DNA of 64,000 bases from Rhodobacter sp. GTDB lineage: Bacteria > Pseudomonadota > Alphaproteobacteria > Rhodobacterales > Rhodobacteraceae. Positions 22,540 to 32,461 of the stretch are shown here, in pieces. Position 1 is the stretch's first letter; each line of letters begins with the position of its first letter. The position numbers and the translations under genes are program-made. The notes below the pieces were generated by a model. That model had not been told where the DNA came from. It searched no databases and worked only from the letters and a program-made list of their open reading frames with translations. The DNA lies in assembly GCA_020637515.1 (NCBI GenBank), contig JACKKG010000001.1, positions 186,001 through 250,000 on the forward strand. The letters run 5' to 3'.

Positions 22540-24090
22540 GTGAATGAGAACGCAGCCGTCTATTTCGTGGACCGCCACCTGTCCGAGGGGCGCGGCGACA
22601 AGACCGCATTCCGCGAGGCCGACGGCGCGCGGCGCAGCCTGACCTATGGCGGCCTGGCCGATCAGAGCGCGCGCTTTGCCGGGGCATTGACCCGCCACGG
22701 TGTCCGCCGCGAGGAACGCATCGCGATGATCGTGCGCGACCAGCTGGAATTTCCCGTCGCCTTCTGGGGCGCGATCAAGGCCGGCGCGATTCCGGTGCCG
22801 CTGAACACGCTGCTGTCGGCCTCGGTTTACGAAGCGATCCTGAACGATTCCCGCGCCTCGATCCTGATTGTGTCGGACCAGTTGTGGGACACGGTGAAGC
22901 CCGCGATCGACGGCAACCGCTTTTTGCGCGCCGTGGTGGTGATCGGCACCGCGCAGACCTGCGACGGCACCGAATGCATCGGCTGGGACGCGTTCATGGA
23001 TGGCGCGCAACCTCAGGACACGGTCGAGGCCGAGGGCGACGAACTGGCCTTCTGGCTCTATTCCTCGGGGTCCACGGGCGTGCCCAAGGGCGTGCGCCAC
23101 ATCCATTCCAGCCTCAAGGCCACCGCCGACACCTTTGGCGCGCAGGTGCTGGGCATCCGCGCGGACGACACCGTCTTTTCCGTCGCCAAACTGTTCTTCG
23201 CCTATGGGCTGGGCAACGGCATGACCTTCCCGCTTTCGGTTGGGGCTACCGCGGTTCTGTTCGGCGGGCGCCCGACCCCTGACGCGGTGTTCGACATCAT
23301 GGCACGCGAACGCCCGACGATCTTTTGCGGGGTGCCGACGCTCTACGCCGCGCTGGTGGCCGAGCAGGAAAGGAAAGGCACCCGGCCCGACCATTGCGTC
23401 CGGCTGTGCACCTCGGCCGGCGAGGCCTTGCCGCGCGACATCGGCCAGCGGTGGGAAACGCTGTGGGGCGCAGAAATCGTCGATGGCGTCGGTTCGACCG
23501 AGATGCTGCACATCTTCCTGTCGAACCGTCCCGGCGAGATCGTCTATGGCACCTCGGGCGTGGCGGTGCCGGGCTACGAGGTGCGGCTGGTCGATGAACA
23601 CGACGAGGACGTGACCGAGGGCGAGGTCGGCGAACTGCTGGTGCGCGGCCCCTCGAGCGCCGAAGGCTACTGGAACCGCCGCTCGAAAAGCCTGAGCACC
23701 TTTCAGGGCCACTGGACCCGCACCGGCGACAAATACGAGCGCACACCCGAGGGGCGCTTCGTCTACTGCGGCCGCACCGACGACATGTTCAAGGTCTCGG
23801 GCATCTGGGTCTCGCCGTTCGAGGTCGAGCAGGCGCTGGTCGAATATCCCGGTATCCTCGAGGCGGCCGTGGTCGCCCGCGCCGATGACAAGGACCTGCT
23901 GAAACCCGCCGCCTTCGTCGTGCTGAAAGAGGGCGCCGCGCTGGATACCGAGGCGCTGAAAGCGCACATCAAGTCCCGCATCGGCATGTGGAAATATCCA
24001 CGCTGGATCACCGTTGTCGCCGACCTGCCAAAGACCGCGACCGGCAAGATCCAGCGCTTCAAGCTGCGCGATCCGGGGGCGGGCGCATGA
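22540..24090 (+). CDS. bclA: Benzoate-CoA ligase
   Basis: A 516-residue AMP-forming ligase that makes benzoyl-CoA from benzoate, ATP and CoA, the entry reaction of the box pathway. The P-loop-like motif YSSGSTGVPKG lies at about residues 173-183; DGVGSTEMLHIFLSN is the A5-type motif expected for benzoate-CoA ligases; YCGRTDDMFKVSGIWVSPFEVE and the catalytic lysine in TATGKIQRFKLR (near residue 505) are present. GTG 22540 is preceded by GGGAGGAG. Overlaps the next gene by four bases (ATGA). A BoxR-type site overlaps its promoter. Confidence 0.94.
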   Translation: MNENAAVYFVDRHLSEGRGDKTAFREADGARRSLTYGGLADQSARFAGALTRHGVRREERIAMIVRDQLEFPVAFWGAIKAGAIPVPLNTLLSASVYEAILNDSRASILIVSDQLWDTVKPAIDGNRFLRAVVVIGTAQTCDGTECIGWDAFMDGAQPQDTVEAEGDELAFWLYSSGSTGVPKGVRHIHSSLKATADTFGAQVLGIRADDTVFSVAKLFFAYGLGNGMTFPLSVGATAVLFGGRPTPDAVFDIMARERPTIFCGVPTLYAALVAEQERKGTRPDHCVRLCTSAGEALPRDIGQRWETLWGAEIVDGVGSTEMLHIFLSNRPGEIVYGTSGVAVPGYEVRLVDEHDEDVTEGEVGELLVRGPSSAEGYWNRRSKSLSTFQGHWTRTGDKYERTPEGRFVYCGRTDDMFKVSGIWVSPFEVEQALVEYPGILEAAVVARADDKDLLKPAAFVVLKEGAALDTEALKAHIKSRIGMWKYPRWITVVADLPKTATGKIQRFKLRDPGAGA

Positions 24091-24902
24091 TCGACTGGGC
24101 GGCGGGCCAGGGTTGGCTGACGGCCGGCGGCAAGCGGCTGGAATGGGCTTGCTGGGGCGACCGCGCGGCCGGGCCGGTCCTGGTGTTGCTGCACGAAGGG
24201 CTGGGGTGCCTGGCGCTTTGGCGTGACGTGCCCGCGCGGCTGGCACAGGCGACGGGGCTGCCCGTCTTTGCCTATTCGCGCGAGGGCTATGGCCAGTCCG
24301 ATCCCGCCGATCTGCCCCACCCCGTCGATTACATGACCCGCCACGCGACCGGCGTCCTGCCGGCGGTGCTGGATGCCATCGGTGCGCCCGCCTATGTGCT
24401 GATGGGCCATTCCGACGGCGCCACGATCGCGCTGGAATACGCCGGCCGGGTGGCGGATTTCCGCGTGCGCGGCCTCGTGCTGATGGCGCCCCATGTCTTT
24501 ACCGAACCCCTGGGCCTGGCCGAGATCGCGCGCGCCCGCGTGGCGTTCGACAGCACCGACCTGGCGGCCAGGATGGGCCGATATCACCGCGACCCGGTGG
24601 CGACCTTTCGCGGCTGGAACGACGCCTGGCTGAACCCTGCATTCGCCGACTGGGATGTGACCGACGCCATCGGCTACCTGCGCGTGCCCGCGCTGGTGAT
24701 CCAGGGGCGGCAGGATCAATACGGCACGCTCGCGCAGGTGCAGGCGATCGCCGATCAAAGCTATGCGCCGGTCGATACGCTGGTGCTGGACGATTGCCGG
24801 CACGCGCCGCAATTCGAACAGCCGGACGCCGTTCTGGCGGCGGTGCGGGCCTTCACCGGGCGGCTGATCGCGCACGAGGCTGCCCGCCCCGAGGGCGCGT
24901 GA
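24087..24902 (+). CDS. Alpha/beta hydrolase of the box cluster
   Basis: A 271-residue alpha/beta hydrolase. The nucleophile elbow G-H-S-D-G is at about residues 107-111 (YVLMGHSDGATIALEYAG), an acid is in GRQDQYG, and the catalytic His is in DDCRHAPQFE. The oxyanion segment is LLHEGLGCLALWRD. Such hydrolases occur in many box clusters, where a hydrolytic or editing role on CoA thioesters or ring-opening lactones has been suggested but not settled. Coupled to bclA and to the DUF309 gene by four-base overlaps. Confidence 0.85.
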   Translation: MIDWAAGQGWLTAGGKRLEWACWGDRAAGPVLVLLHEGLGCLALWRDVPARLAQATGLPVFAYSREGYGQSDPADLPHPVDYMTRHATGVLPAVLDAIGAPAYVLMGHSDGATIALEYAGRVADFRVRGLVLMAPHVFTEPLGLAEIARARVAFDSTDLAARMGRYHRDPVATFRGWNDAWLNPAFADWDVTDAIGYLRVPALVIQGRQDQYGTLAQVQAIADQSYAPVDTLVLDDCRHAPQFEQPDAVLAAVRAFTGRLIAHEAARPEGA

Positions 24903-25312
24903 TCCCGCTGCCGGCCGCGCCGCACCAGCCGGGCCGCACCCCGCGCCCCGACCCCGCGCTGTTCGCCGGGTTGTCGGGACCAGAGGCCTTGGCGGCGGGT
25001 CTCCAGGCTTTTCGCCGCGGCTATTTCTGGGAGGCGCACGAATGCTGGGAACGGATCTGGGCGGCGCTGCCCCCGGCCTCGGCCGAGCGTGAGGTGATGC
25101 GCGGCGCGATCCAGTTGGCAAACGCCGGGTTGAAGCACCGCATGGGCCGGCCCACGGCCCGCGACCGGATTCTGGCCCTCGCCACCGCCGCCCTGCATGA
25201 GGGCGAAAGGCGCGGCGCCCGCGTCGCCGGCCTCGATCCCGGGGGCTTGCAGGCCGATCTTGACTTGTTTTTGCAAAATAATGCACTATTTGCGCCGGAG
25301 TCGCCCTGGTGA
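24899..25312 (+). CDS. DUF309 protein
   Basis: A 137-residue DUF309 protein with the hallmark R-G-x-F-W-E-A-H-E-x-W-E (about residues 39-50, RRGYFWEAHECWERIW) and the helical segment GAIQLANAGLKHRMG. The conserved Glu/His/Glu set suggests metal binding; function unknown. GTG 24899 overlaps the preceding stop by four bases (GTGA). The last codons, from base 25272, contain TGCA repeats that look like part of the boxC control region. Confidence 0.85.
   Translation: MIPLPAAPHQPGRTPRPDPALFAGLSGPEALAAGLQAFRRGYFWEAHECWERIWAALPPASAEREVMRGAIQLANAGLKHRMGRPTARDRILALATAALHEGERRGARVAGLDPGGLQADLDLFLQNNALFAPESPW
25272..25285 (+). promoter_or_regulatory. TGCA-N6-TGCA element inside the DUF309 3' end
   Basis: TGCA (25272-25275), AAATAA, TGCA (25282-25285); the second TGCA continues as TGCACTATTTGCG, sharing the TGCACTAT core of the other box-gene elements. 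The patch is AT-rich against its surroundings. It lies about 140 bases upstream of boxC, inside coding sequence. Confidence 0.5.
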
Positions 25313-25367
25313 ATGTGCAATATACACCTCACCGCCGGAACATTAGCTATTTACCGGCCCTCGCATC

Positions 25368-25381
25368 TGCACTATTGTGCA
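25368..25381 (+). promoter_or_regulatory. BoxR-type operator upstream of boxC
   Basis: TGCA-CTATTG-TGCA, the most symmetrical copy in the window, 40 bases before the boxC GTG. A weak -35-like TTTACC (25350-25355) is 16 bases before CTATTG, which would then serve as the -10 hexamer, as in the bclA promoter. Confidence 0.62.
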
Positions 25382-25420
25382 CGCAGCGAACAGGACCGAT
25401 GATTCAAGGAGAACCCTCCA

Positions 25421-27079
25421 GTGACCAAGCGCATCGATTTTCAGACCGACCCGTCGCGGTATCGTCACTGGCGCGTCACCTATGACGGCGCCATCGCCAA
25501 CCTCACCATGGACGTGGACGAGAACGGCGGCCTGTTCGACGGCTACCAACTGAAGCTGAACAGCTACGATCTGGGCGTGGATATCGAACTGGCCGATGTC
25601 GTGCAGCGGATGCGGTTCGAACACCCCGAGGTGAAGGTGGTGGTGATGCGCTCGGGCAAGGACAAGGTGTTCTGCGCCGGCGCGAACATCCGGATGCTGG
25701 GCGGCGCGACGCACGCGCACAAGGTCAATTTCTGCAAATTCACCAACGAGACCCGCAACACCTTCGAGGCCGCCGAGATCGACTCGGGGCAGAAATACAT
25801 CGCCGCCGTGAAGGGCGCCTGCGCCGGGGGTGGCTATGAACTGGCGCTGGCGTGCAACCACATCATGCTGACCGACGACAGCAGCACCACCGTGGCCCTG
25901 CCCGAGGTTCCGCTGCTGGCCGTGCTGCCCGGCACCGGCGGGCTGACCCGCGTCACCGACAAGCGCAAGGTGCGCCGCGACCTGGCGGATGTGTTCTGTT
26001 CGCTGGAAGAGGGGGTCAAGGGCAAGCGCGCCAAGGATTGGCGCCTGGTGGACGAGGTGATCGCGAATTCGAAATTCGACACCACGGTGGCGGAACGGGC
26101 AAGGGAATTCGCCGCCGCCTCGGACAAGCCGACGGGCCAGGGCATCGCGCTGACGCCTCTGCAAAAGACCATCGGCACGGATGGCGCGATCCAGTATTCG
26201 CTGGTCGAGGTCGCCGTAGACCGCGCCGCGCGCAAGGTCACGGTCACGCTGAACGGTCCGGACCAGCCGGTGCCGGCGACGATCGAGGACCTTCATGCGC
26301 AGGGCGATCAGTCGTGGATGCTGCGGCTCGCGCGGGAATTCGACGACGCGATCCTGGAGCTGCGCCTCAACGAAATGGACCTGGGCCTGATGGTGTTCCG
26401 CACCCAGGGCGACCCGCGGGCGGTTCTGGCGCACGAGGCCTTCTTGCTGGGCAACCCGGGCGACTGGCTTGCGCGCGAGATCGTGCAATACTGGAAACGG
26501 GTGCTGAAGCGGGTCGATGTGACCTCGCGGTCGCTGGTGGCGCTGGTCGAGAACGGCTCGTGCTACGCCGGGTTCCTGGCGGAACTGCTGTGGGCCTCGG
26601 ACCGCAGCTACATGATGCAGGGCGCGTTCGAGGGCGACAACCGCCCGGAAGCCACCGTCGCGCTATCGGCCGGCAACTTTGGCCCGTTCCCGATGGGCAA
26701 CGCCCTGACGCGCCTGCAAACCCGCTTCCTGGCCGAGCCCGAGACCGTCGATGCGCTGAAGAACCGCATCGGCGAGGCGCTCGACGCCGAGGCCGCGATG
26801 GACGCCGGCTTGATCACCTATGCCTATGACGACATCGACTGGGACGACGAGATCCGCATCTTCATGGAAGAACGCGCCAGCTTCAGCCCGGACGCGATGA
26901 CCGGGATGGAGGCGAACCTGCGCTTCGCCGGACCCGAGACGATGGAGACCCGGATCTTCGGGCGCCTGACCGCCTGGCAGAACTGGATCTTCAACCGCCC
27001 GAACGCCACCGGCGAAACCGGCGCCTTGCAACGCTATGGCACCGGGGTGCGCGGCGACTATTCGATGCAACGCGTGTGA
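25421..27079 (+). CDS. boxC: Benzoyl-CoA-dihydrodiol lyase BoxC
   Basis: A 552-residue member of the crotonase superfamily, the expected length for BoxC. It hydrolyses 2,3-epoxybenzoyl-CoA and opens the ring to 3,4-dehydroadipyl-CoA semialdehyde plus formate. Oxyanion-hole segments FCAGANIRMLGG (about residues 85-96) and KGACAGGGYELALACNH (about 130-146) are seen; a second, degenerate crotonase half follows. GTG 25421 has AAGGAGAA nine bases upstream. First gene of the boxC-boxB-small ORF-boxA-thioesterase row. Confidence 0.96.
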   Translation: MTKRIDFQTDPSRYRHWRVTYDGAIANLTMDVDENGGLFDGYQLKLNSYDLGVDIELADVVQRMRFEHPEVKVVVMRSGKDKVFCAGANIRMLGGATHAHKVNFCKFTNETRNTFEAAEIDSGQKYIAAVKGACAGGGYELALACNHIMLTDDSSTTVALPEVPLLAVLPGTGGLTRVTDKRKVRRDLADVFCSLEEGVKGKRAKDWRLVDEVIANSKFDTTVAERAREFAAASDKPTGQGIALTPLQKTIGTDGAIQYSLVEVAVDRAARKVTVTLNGPDQPVPATIEDLHAQGDQSWMLRLAREFDDAILELRLNEMDLGLMVFRTQGDPRAVLAHEAFLLGNPGDWLAREIVQYWKRVLKRVDVTSRSLVALVENGSCYAGFLAELLWASDRSYMMQGAFEGDNRPEATVALSAGNFGPFPMGNALTRLQTRFLAEPETVDALKNRIGEALDAEAAMDAGLITYAYDDIDWDDEIRIFMEERASFSPDAMTGMEANLRFAGPETMETRIFGRLTAWQNWIFNRPNATGETGALQRYGTGVRGDYSMQRV

Positions 27080-27122
27080 CCGACCCTGGGGTGCGCAACG
27101 ACTGCGCGCCCCCGCTGTTTCC

Positions 27123-27150
27123 GTAGGGTGCGCAGGTCCCGCGCACCGTC
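27123..27150. repeat. REP-like inverted repeat, variant copy 1
   Basis: GTAGGGTGCGC (27123-27133), 7 bases, GCGCACC (27141-27147). Related to the palindromes at 28628 and 36454 by the GTAGGGTGCG and GCACC arms. It lies between boxC and boxB, just before the boxB ribosome site. Confidence 0.6.
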
Positions 27151-27166
27151 CCCAGGAGGAGAATTC

Positions 27167-28618
<1,452 letters not shown>

Positions 28619-28627
28619 CGGCCCGCC

Positions 28628-28655
28628 GTAGGGTGCGTGCTAGCACGCACCCTAC
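28628..28655. repeat. REP-like perfect 28-bp palindrome, copy 2
   Basis: The left arm GTAGGGTGCGTGCT (28628-28641) is the exact reverse complement of AGCACGCACCCTAC (28642-28655). It lies 10 bases after boxB. No T-run follows, and closely related palindromes occur at 36454 and (variant) 27123, so a dispersed repeat is more likely than a terminator. Confidence 0.8.
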
Positions 28656-28727
28656 CTGCCGCGCGCGTGACATCCCGGCGCGCCCCGATTACCGTGTCCT
28701 TTGCCAGACACCCAGGGAGGACCCGCC

Positions 28728-28895
28728 ATGCCCCTCGAACAGCCCGCCGCGCCGTCGCCGCGCCCGGCCCCCACCCTGACCGATCGCCCGCACTGCCTGG
28801 ACTGCCCGGATTGCGCCGGCACCTGCTGGAGCGTCATCGAACTCTGTCATCTGCCCGAGATGATCCTGCACAGCCCCCGAAAGCCGCGCGCATGA
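28728..28895 (+). CDS. Small Cys-rich protein with a ferredoxin-like cluster motif
   Basis: A 55-residue protein I do not recognise as a named family. It has a Pro-rich N-terminus (residues 1-21), then C23-x2-C26-x2-C29-x3-C33, exactly the spacing of a [4Fe-4S] ferredoxin motif, plus C40 and flanking His22 and His41. The fourth Cys is followed by Trp, not the usual Pro. It has a good ribosome site (GGGAGGA, 8 bases before ATG 28728) and its TGA overlaps the boxA ATG (ATGA), so translation is coupled to BoxA, itself a [4Fe-4S]/FAD reductase. No signal peptide or membrane helix. An electron-transfer or cluster-delivery role is inference. Confidence 0.72.
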   Translation: MPLEQPAAPSPRPAPTLTDRPHCLDCPDCAGTCWSVIELCHLPEMILHSPRKPRA

Positions 28896-30073
28896 CCCTG
28901 CCCCTGAAACAGCACCTCATCGACCCGGAAATCTGCATCCGCTGCTATACCTGCGAGATGACCTGCCCGGTGGGCGCCATCGTCCACGACGACACCAATG
29001 TCGTGGTCGATGCCGAAACGTGCAACTTCTGCATGGACTGCATCCCGGTCTGTCCGACCGGTTCGATCGACGAGTGGCGCGTGGTCCAGACCCCCTATTC
29101 GCTGGACGAGCAATTCTCGTGGCAGGACCTGCCCGCGCAACAGGACATCGGCACCTCGGGCGGGGTGGAGGCGCTGGACGATGCGATGGAGGCCCTGCTG
29201 GCCGAGGCCCACCAGGGCGCCGGCGGCAAGTCGCGCGCGCCCGCCACGGCGTCGAAACCCACCGTCAACCTCTATACCCTGGGCAAGCCCGCGACCGCTC
29301 GGGTGCAGGGAAACTACCGGCTGACCAGCGCCGAATCCGGCGCGGACGTGCGGCACATCATCCTCGATTTCGGCGGCCAGCCGATGCCCGTGCTCGAGGG
29401 TCAGTCGATCGGCATCATCCCGCCCGGCACCGACGCCCAGGGCAAGGCGCACCTGCCGCGGCTCTATTCCGTATCCAGCCCGCGCGATGGCGAGCGGCCG
29501 AACTACAACAACCTCTCGCTGACCGTAAAGCGCGAGGACCGGGGCCTGTGCTCGAACTATGTCTGCGATCTGGCGATCGGCGACGCGGTGCAGGTCACCG
29601 GCCCCTTCGGCGCGACCTTCCTGATGCCGCAAGACCCCGAAGCGCGGATGCTTCTGGTCTGCACCGGCACCGGCTCGGCGCCCTTCCGCGGCTTCACCAT
29701 GCGCCGCCAGCGCGCCGCCCTGGCCGGCCCCGGCGACATGGTCCTGTTCTTCGGTGCGCGCACGCCGGATTCGCTGCCCTATTTCGGCCCCCTGAACAAG
29801 GTTCCCGACCGGCTGCTGAAAAAGCACCTGGTGTTCAGCCGCATTCCCGGTGCGCCCAAGGAATACGTCCAGGACCGCATGATGGTCGAACAGGAGGACG
29901 TCGCCGAGATGCTGGCCGATCCCAGGACGCATATCTACATCTGCGGCCTCAGAGGGATGGAACAGGGCGTCGAACTGGCGTTTCGCAACATCGCGGAAAG
30001 CACCGGCCTGCCCTGGGAGGCGACCCGCGACGCCATGCGCGAGGATGGCCGCTATCACGTCGAAACCTACTGA
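28892..30073 (+). CDS. boxA: Benzoyl-CoA 2,3-epoxidase, reductase subunit BoxA
   Basis: A 393-residue NADPH-dependent reductase feeding BoxB. N-terminal 2[4Fe-4S] ferredoxin domain: CIRCYTCEMTCP (about residues 13-24) and CNFCMDCIPVCP (about 47-58), both C-x2-C-x2-C-x3-C-P. Then an FAD domain (PRLYSVSSPRDGE; about 190-202) and an NADP domain with VCTGTGSAPFRGF (about 257-269) ending in the C-terminal aromatic HVETY, typical of plant-type ferredoxin-NADP reductases. ATG 28892 overlaps the stop of the small Cys-rich gene. Confidence 0.96.
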   Translation: MTLPLKQHLIDPEICIRCYTCEMTCPVGAIVHDDTNVVVDAETCNFCMDCIPVCPTGSIDEWRVVQTPYSLDEQFSWQDLPAQQDIGTSGGVEALDDAMEALLAEAHQGAGGKSRAPATASKPTVNLYTLGKPATARVQGNYRLTSAESGADVRHIILDFGGQPMPVLEGQSIGIIPPGTDAQGKAHLPRLYSVSSPRDGERPNYNNLSLTVKREDRGLCSNYVCDLAIGDAVQVTGPFGATFLMPQDPEARMLLVCTGTGSAPFRGFTMRRQRAALAGPGDMVLFFGARTPDSLPYFGPLNKVPDRLLKKHLVFSRIPGAPKEYVQDRMMVEQEDVAEMLADPRTHIYICGLRGMEQGVELAFRNIAESTGLPWEATRDAMREDGRYHVETY

Positions 30074-30086
30074 CCGGAGGCACGCC

Positions 30087-30503
30087 ATGGCCTTTACCCA
30101 CACCATTCGCGTCGGCTGGGGCGATTGCGACCCGGCAAAGATCGCCTATACCGGCCGCCTGCCCGCCTTTGCGCTGGAGGCGATCGATGCGTTCTGGGAA
30201 CACAGCATCGGTGCCGGCTGGTTCGCGATGGAGATGGACCGCGGCTACGGCGGTCCCTTCGTGCACCTGGACCTGGATTTTCGCGCCCCCGTCACCCCGC
30301 GCCACCCCCTGATCTGCGAGGTCGTTCCGGTCAAGCTGGGCGGAACCTCGGTCCGGTTCCGGGTGCGTGGGCGGCAGGATGGCGTGCTTTGCTTCGAGGG
30401 GCATTTCGTCAGCGTCTTTTCCAGGGTCGGGGCGCTGGAGACCATCCCGATCCCGCCCGAGGTCCGCACCGCGCTGGAGCCTTTCGTCGAATCCGACGCA
30501 TGA
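30087..30503 (+). CDS. 4-Hydroxybenzoyl-CoA-type thioesterase of the box cluster
   Basis: A 138-residue hot-dog thioesterase. The motif GWGDCDPAKIAYTG (about residues 9-22) matches the D-x-D-x-x-x-I-x-Y catalytic loop of the 4-hydroxybenzoyl-CoA thioesterase/YbgC group, with the first Asp as nucleophile or base. It probably releases CoA from benzoyl-CoA or dead-end intermediates to relieve CoA depletion. ATG 30087 follows CCGGAGG, 13 bases after boxA; last gene of the boxC operon. Confidence 0.85.
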   Translation: MAFTHTIRVGWGDCDPAKIAYTGRLPAFALEAIDAFWEHSIGAGWFAMEMDRGYGGPFVHLDLDFRAPVTPRHPLICEVVPVKLGGTSVRFRVRGRQDGVLCFEGHFVSVFSRVGALETIPIPPEVRTALEPFVESDA

Positions 30504-30558
30504 TACTGCATCGTTGCGGTTAATGTGTTGGCACCGCGCCAGCGATCCCCTAGGCTTG

Positions 30559-30572
30559 TGCACTATTGTTCC
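30559..30572 (+). promoter_or_regulatory. BoxR-type site upstream of boxR
   Basis: TGCA-CTATTG-TTCC: the left half and spacer equal those of the boxC site, the right half-site has two changes. It ends 13 bases before the boxR ATG, so BoxR bound here could block its own transcription or translation initiation region (autoregulation). Confidence 0.5.
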
Positions 30573-30584
30573 TAGACGGTCGCC

Positions 30585-31502
30585 ATGTCCGAGATCACGA
30601 ATTTCCGGGGAGAAACCCTGGCAACCCAGGCCGAGACGCGCGGCGACGCCGCGGTGCGCGCGCTGATCCTGCGCGTGGGGGAACGGGTGCGCAAGGCGCG
30701 CGAACTGAAAGGCATCCCGCGCCGCGTGCTGTCGGACATGTCCGGCGTCTCGCCGCGCTATCTGGCGCTGCTCGAGGCCGGCGAGGGCAATATCTCGATC
30801 GGGTTGTTGCAGCGCGTGGCCGAGGCGCTGGACCACCGGATCGAATGGCTGGTGGGCGAGGACGACCCCTGGACCTCGGACGCGCTGCGCGTGGCCGATC
30901 TGTTTCGCAGCGCCCCCGGCGACACCCGCCAAAAGGTGCTGGACATGCTGTCGCCGCAGCCCGAGACCACCGCGCGCCGCCATCGTATCGCGCTGATCGG
31001 CCTGCGGGGTGCGGGCAAGTCCACGCTGGGCCATCTTGCCGGGCAGGCGCTGGGCATCCCCTTTGTCGAACTCAACCGCGAGATCGAGGATCAGGCCGGA
31101 ATGCCCGTGAACGAGGTCATGGCCTTTTACGGGCAGGAGGGTTACCGGCGGCTCGAGGCGCAGGCGATGAGCCGCATCATCGCCACGCATGACCAGATGA
31201 TCCTGGCCGTCGCCGGGGGCATCGTGTCCGAGCCCGAGACCTTCAAGACCCTGCTCGCGCATTTCCACACGATCTGGGTCAAGGCCGCACCGACCGAGCA
31301 CATGGGGCGTGTGCGCGCGCAGGGCGACACCCGCCCCATGGCCGGCAACCCCGAGGCCATGGATCAGCTCAGGTTCATCCTGACCAGCCGCGAGACGCTC
31401 TATGACCAGGCGCGCGCAAAGCTGGACACGACAGGGCGCAGCGTGGACGAATCGCTGGGCGATCTGCTGGCGCTGATCCGCGAGCACGGATTCCTGGATT
31501 GA
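30585..31502 (+). CDS. boxR: Benzoate-pathway regulator BoxR
   Basis: A 305-residue fusion typical of BoxR/BzdR: an XRE-type helix-turn-helix (about residues 32-90: RRVLSDMSGVSPRYLALLEAG, written here in two parts as RRVLSDMSGVSP and RYLALLEAG), a linker, and a shikimate-kinase-like domain from about residue 130 with P-loop GLRGAGKST (about 139-147). Known members sense benzoyl-CoA through the kinase-like domain and repress box genes. ATG 30585, with a degenerate TGCA site just upstream. Its TGA overlaps the TTG start of the next gene. Confidence 0.94.
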   Translation: MSEITNFRGETLATQAETRGDAAVRALILRVGERVRKARELKGIPRRVLSDMSGVSPRYLALLEAGEGNISIGLLQRVAEALDHRIEWLVGEDDPWTSDALRVADLFRSAPGDTRQKVLDMLSPQPETTARRHRIALIGLRGAGKSTLGHLAGQALGIPFVELNREIEDQAGMPVNEVMAFYGQEGYRRLEAQAMSRIIATHDQMILAVAGGIVSEPETFKTLLAHFHTIWVKAAPTEHMGRVRAQGDTRPMAGNPEAMDQLRFILTSRETLYDQARAKLDTTGRSVDESLGDLLALIREHGFLD

Positions 31503-32434
31503 GGCCGCGCGCCGCCGTGGCGGGTGGCGGCCCGCGCGCGCTGACGCTGGCGCTGGCGCTGGGCGACTGCGGCCACCAGGTCACGCTGATCCTGGACGAT
31601 GCCCACGACCTGGCGCGCACCGCCGACCTGCTGGCCCGCGCGGGCAGGACCGGCGCGGTTGGGCTGGCTGTCGGCGCCGGCGCCGCGGCCGGGGCGCATC
31701 TGGTGATCGAAACCGAGGGCCGCGTGCCGGTGCTGGACGCCGTCGCCCGGCCCGGGGTGTTGGCGGTCGGTCTGGACGCGGGCCTGCCGCCGGGACCGGG
31801 CCGGGCGGTGATCGCCATCGCCGCACCGCCGCCGGACCTGGGGGTGATCGAAATCCTCGCCGGCTCTGACCCCGGGGCCGCGGCCCTCGTCCGCCGTCTG
31901 GGCGCGACCCCGGTGACGGTCCCCCGCTTCATCGCCCCCGGCTTGCTGGCCGCGGTCGAGGACGCGGCCGAGGCGCTGATCTTCGAGGGTTCGACCCCGT
32001 GGGAGGTGGACGCCGCCGCCGAGGCCCTGGGGTTCGCCCCCGGCCCGTGCGCGGCGCAGGATCGGCGCGGACTGGATCAGGCGCACACCCGCCACCGCCG
32101 CGACGGGCACCCCCTGCCGGTGCTGGCCCGGATGGTCGCCGAGGGGCGTCTGGGCCGCAAGGCCGGGGTCGGCTGGTATCGCTATCCCGGCGGCGGCGGG
32201 CACGTCATCGACCCGCTGATCGAGGATCTGGCGCGCGAAGAAGCCCATTTCGCGGGCCTCGCGCCGCGCGCTTTCACCGACACCGAGATCCGCCAGCGCC
32301 TGCGCGCTTCGCTTGGGCAGGCGGCGCGGGCCACGGGCGCCGAACCCGGCGCGCTGGCTTTGGTCGCCAAGGCGGCGCTGGGCTTGACCCCGGGGGCCGT
32401 CGCAGAGTGGCTGGACCCCGCCGCGCCCGGGTGA
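31499..32434 (+). CDS. Degenerate 3-hydroxyacyl-CoA dehydrogenase-like protein
   Basis: A 311-residue protein with the outline of 3-hydroxyacyl-CoA dehydrogenase. N-terminal Rossmann-like segment VAGGGPRALTLALALGDCGH (third glycine of GxGxxG replaced by Ala), a shortened middle, and a C-terminal 3HCDH-like domain with MVAEGRLGRKAGVGWYRYPG. The region that should carry the catalytic H-F-F-N-P reads AIAAPPPDLGVIEI, so the key His is missing. The start is TTG 31499, overlapping the boxR stop (TTGA). Cotranscribed with boxR; a redox-inactive or altered role is inferred. Active paralogues complete the beta-oxidation part of the box pathway. Confidence 0.72.
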   Translation: MRPRAAVAGGGPRALTLALALGDCGHQVTLILDDAHDLARTADLLARAGRTGAVGLAVGAGAAAGAHLVIETEGRVPVLDAVARPGVLAVGLDAGLPPGPGRAVIAIAAPPPDLGVIEILAGSDPGAAALVRRLGATPVTVPRFIAPGLLAAVEDAAEALIFEGSTPWEVDAAAEALGFAPGPCAAQDRRGLDQAHTRHRRDGHPLPVLARMVAEGRLGRKAGVGWYRYPGGGGHVIDPLIEDLAREEAHFAGLAPRAFTDTEIRQRLRASLGQAARATGAEPGALALVAKAALGLTPGAVAEWLDPAAPG

Positions 32435-32461
32435 CAGGATGCCCGCACAAGGAGCCCTCGC

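Noticed and set aside
28628..28655. The 28-bp palindrome after boxB as a rho-independent terminator
   Set aside because: No T-run, the operon continues to boxA with coupled genes, and related palindromes recur elsewhere.
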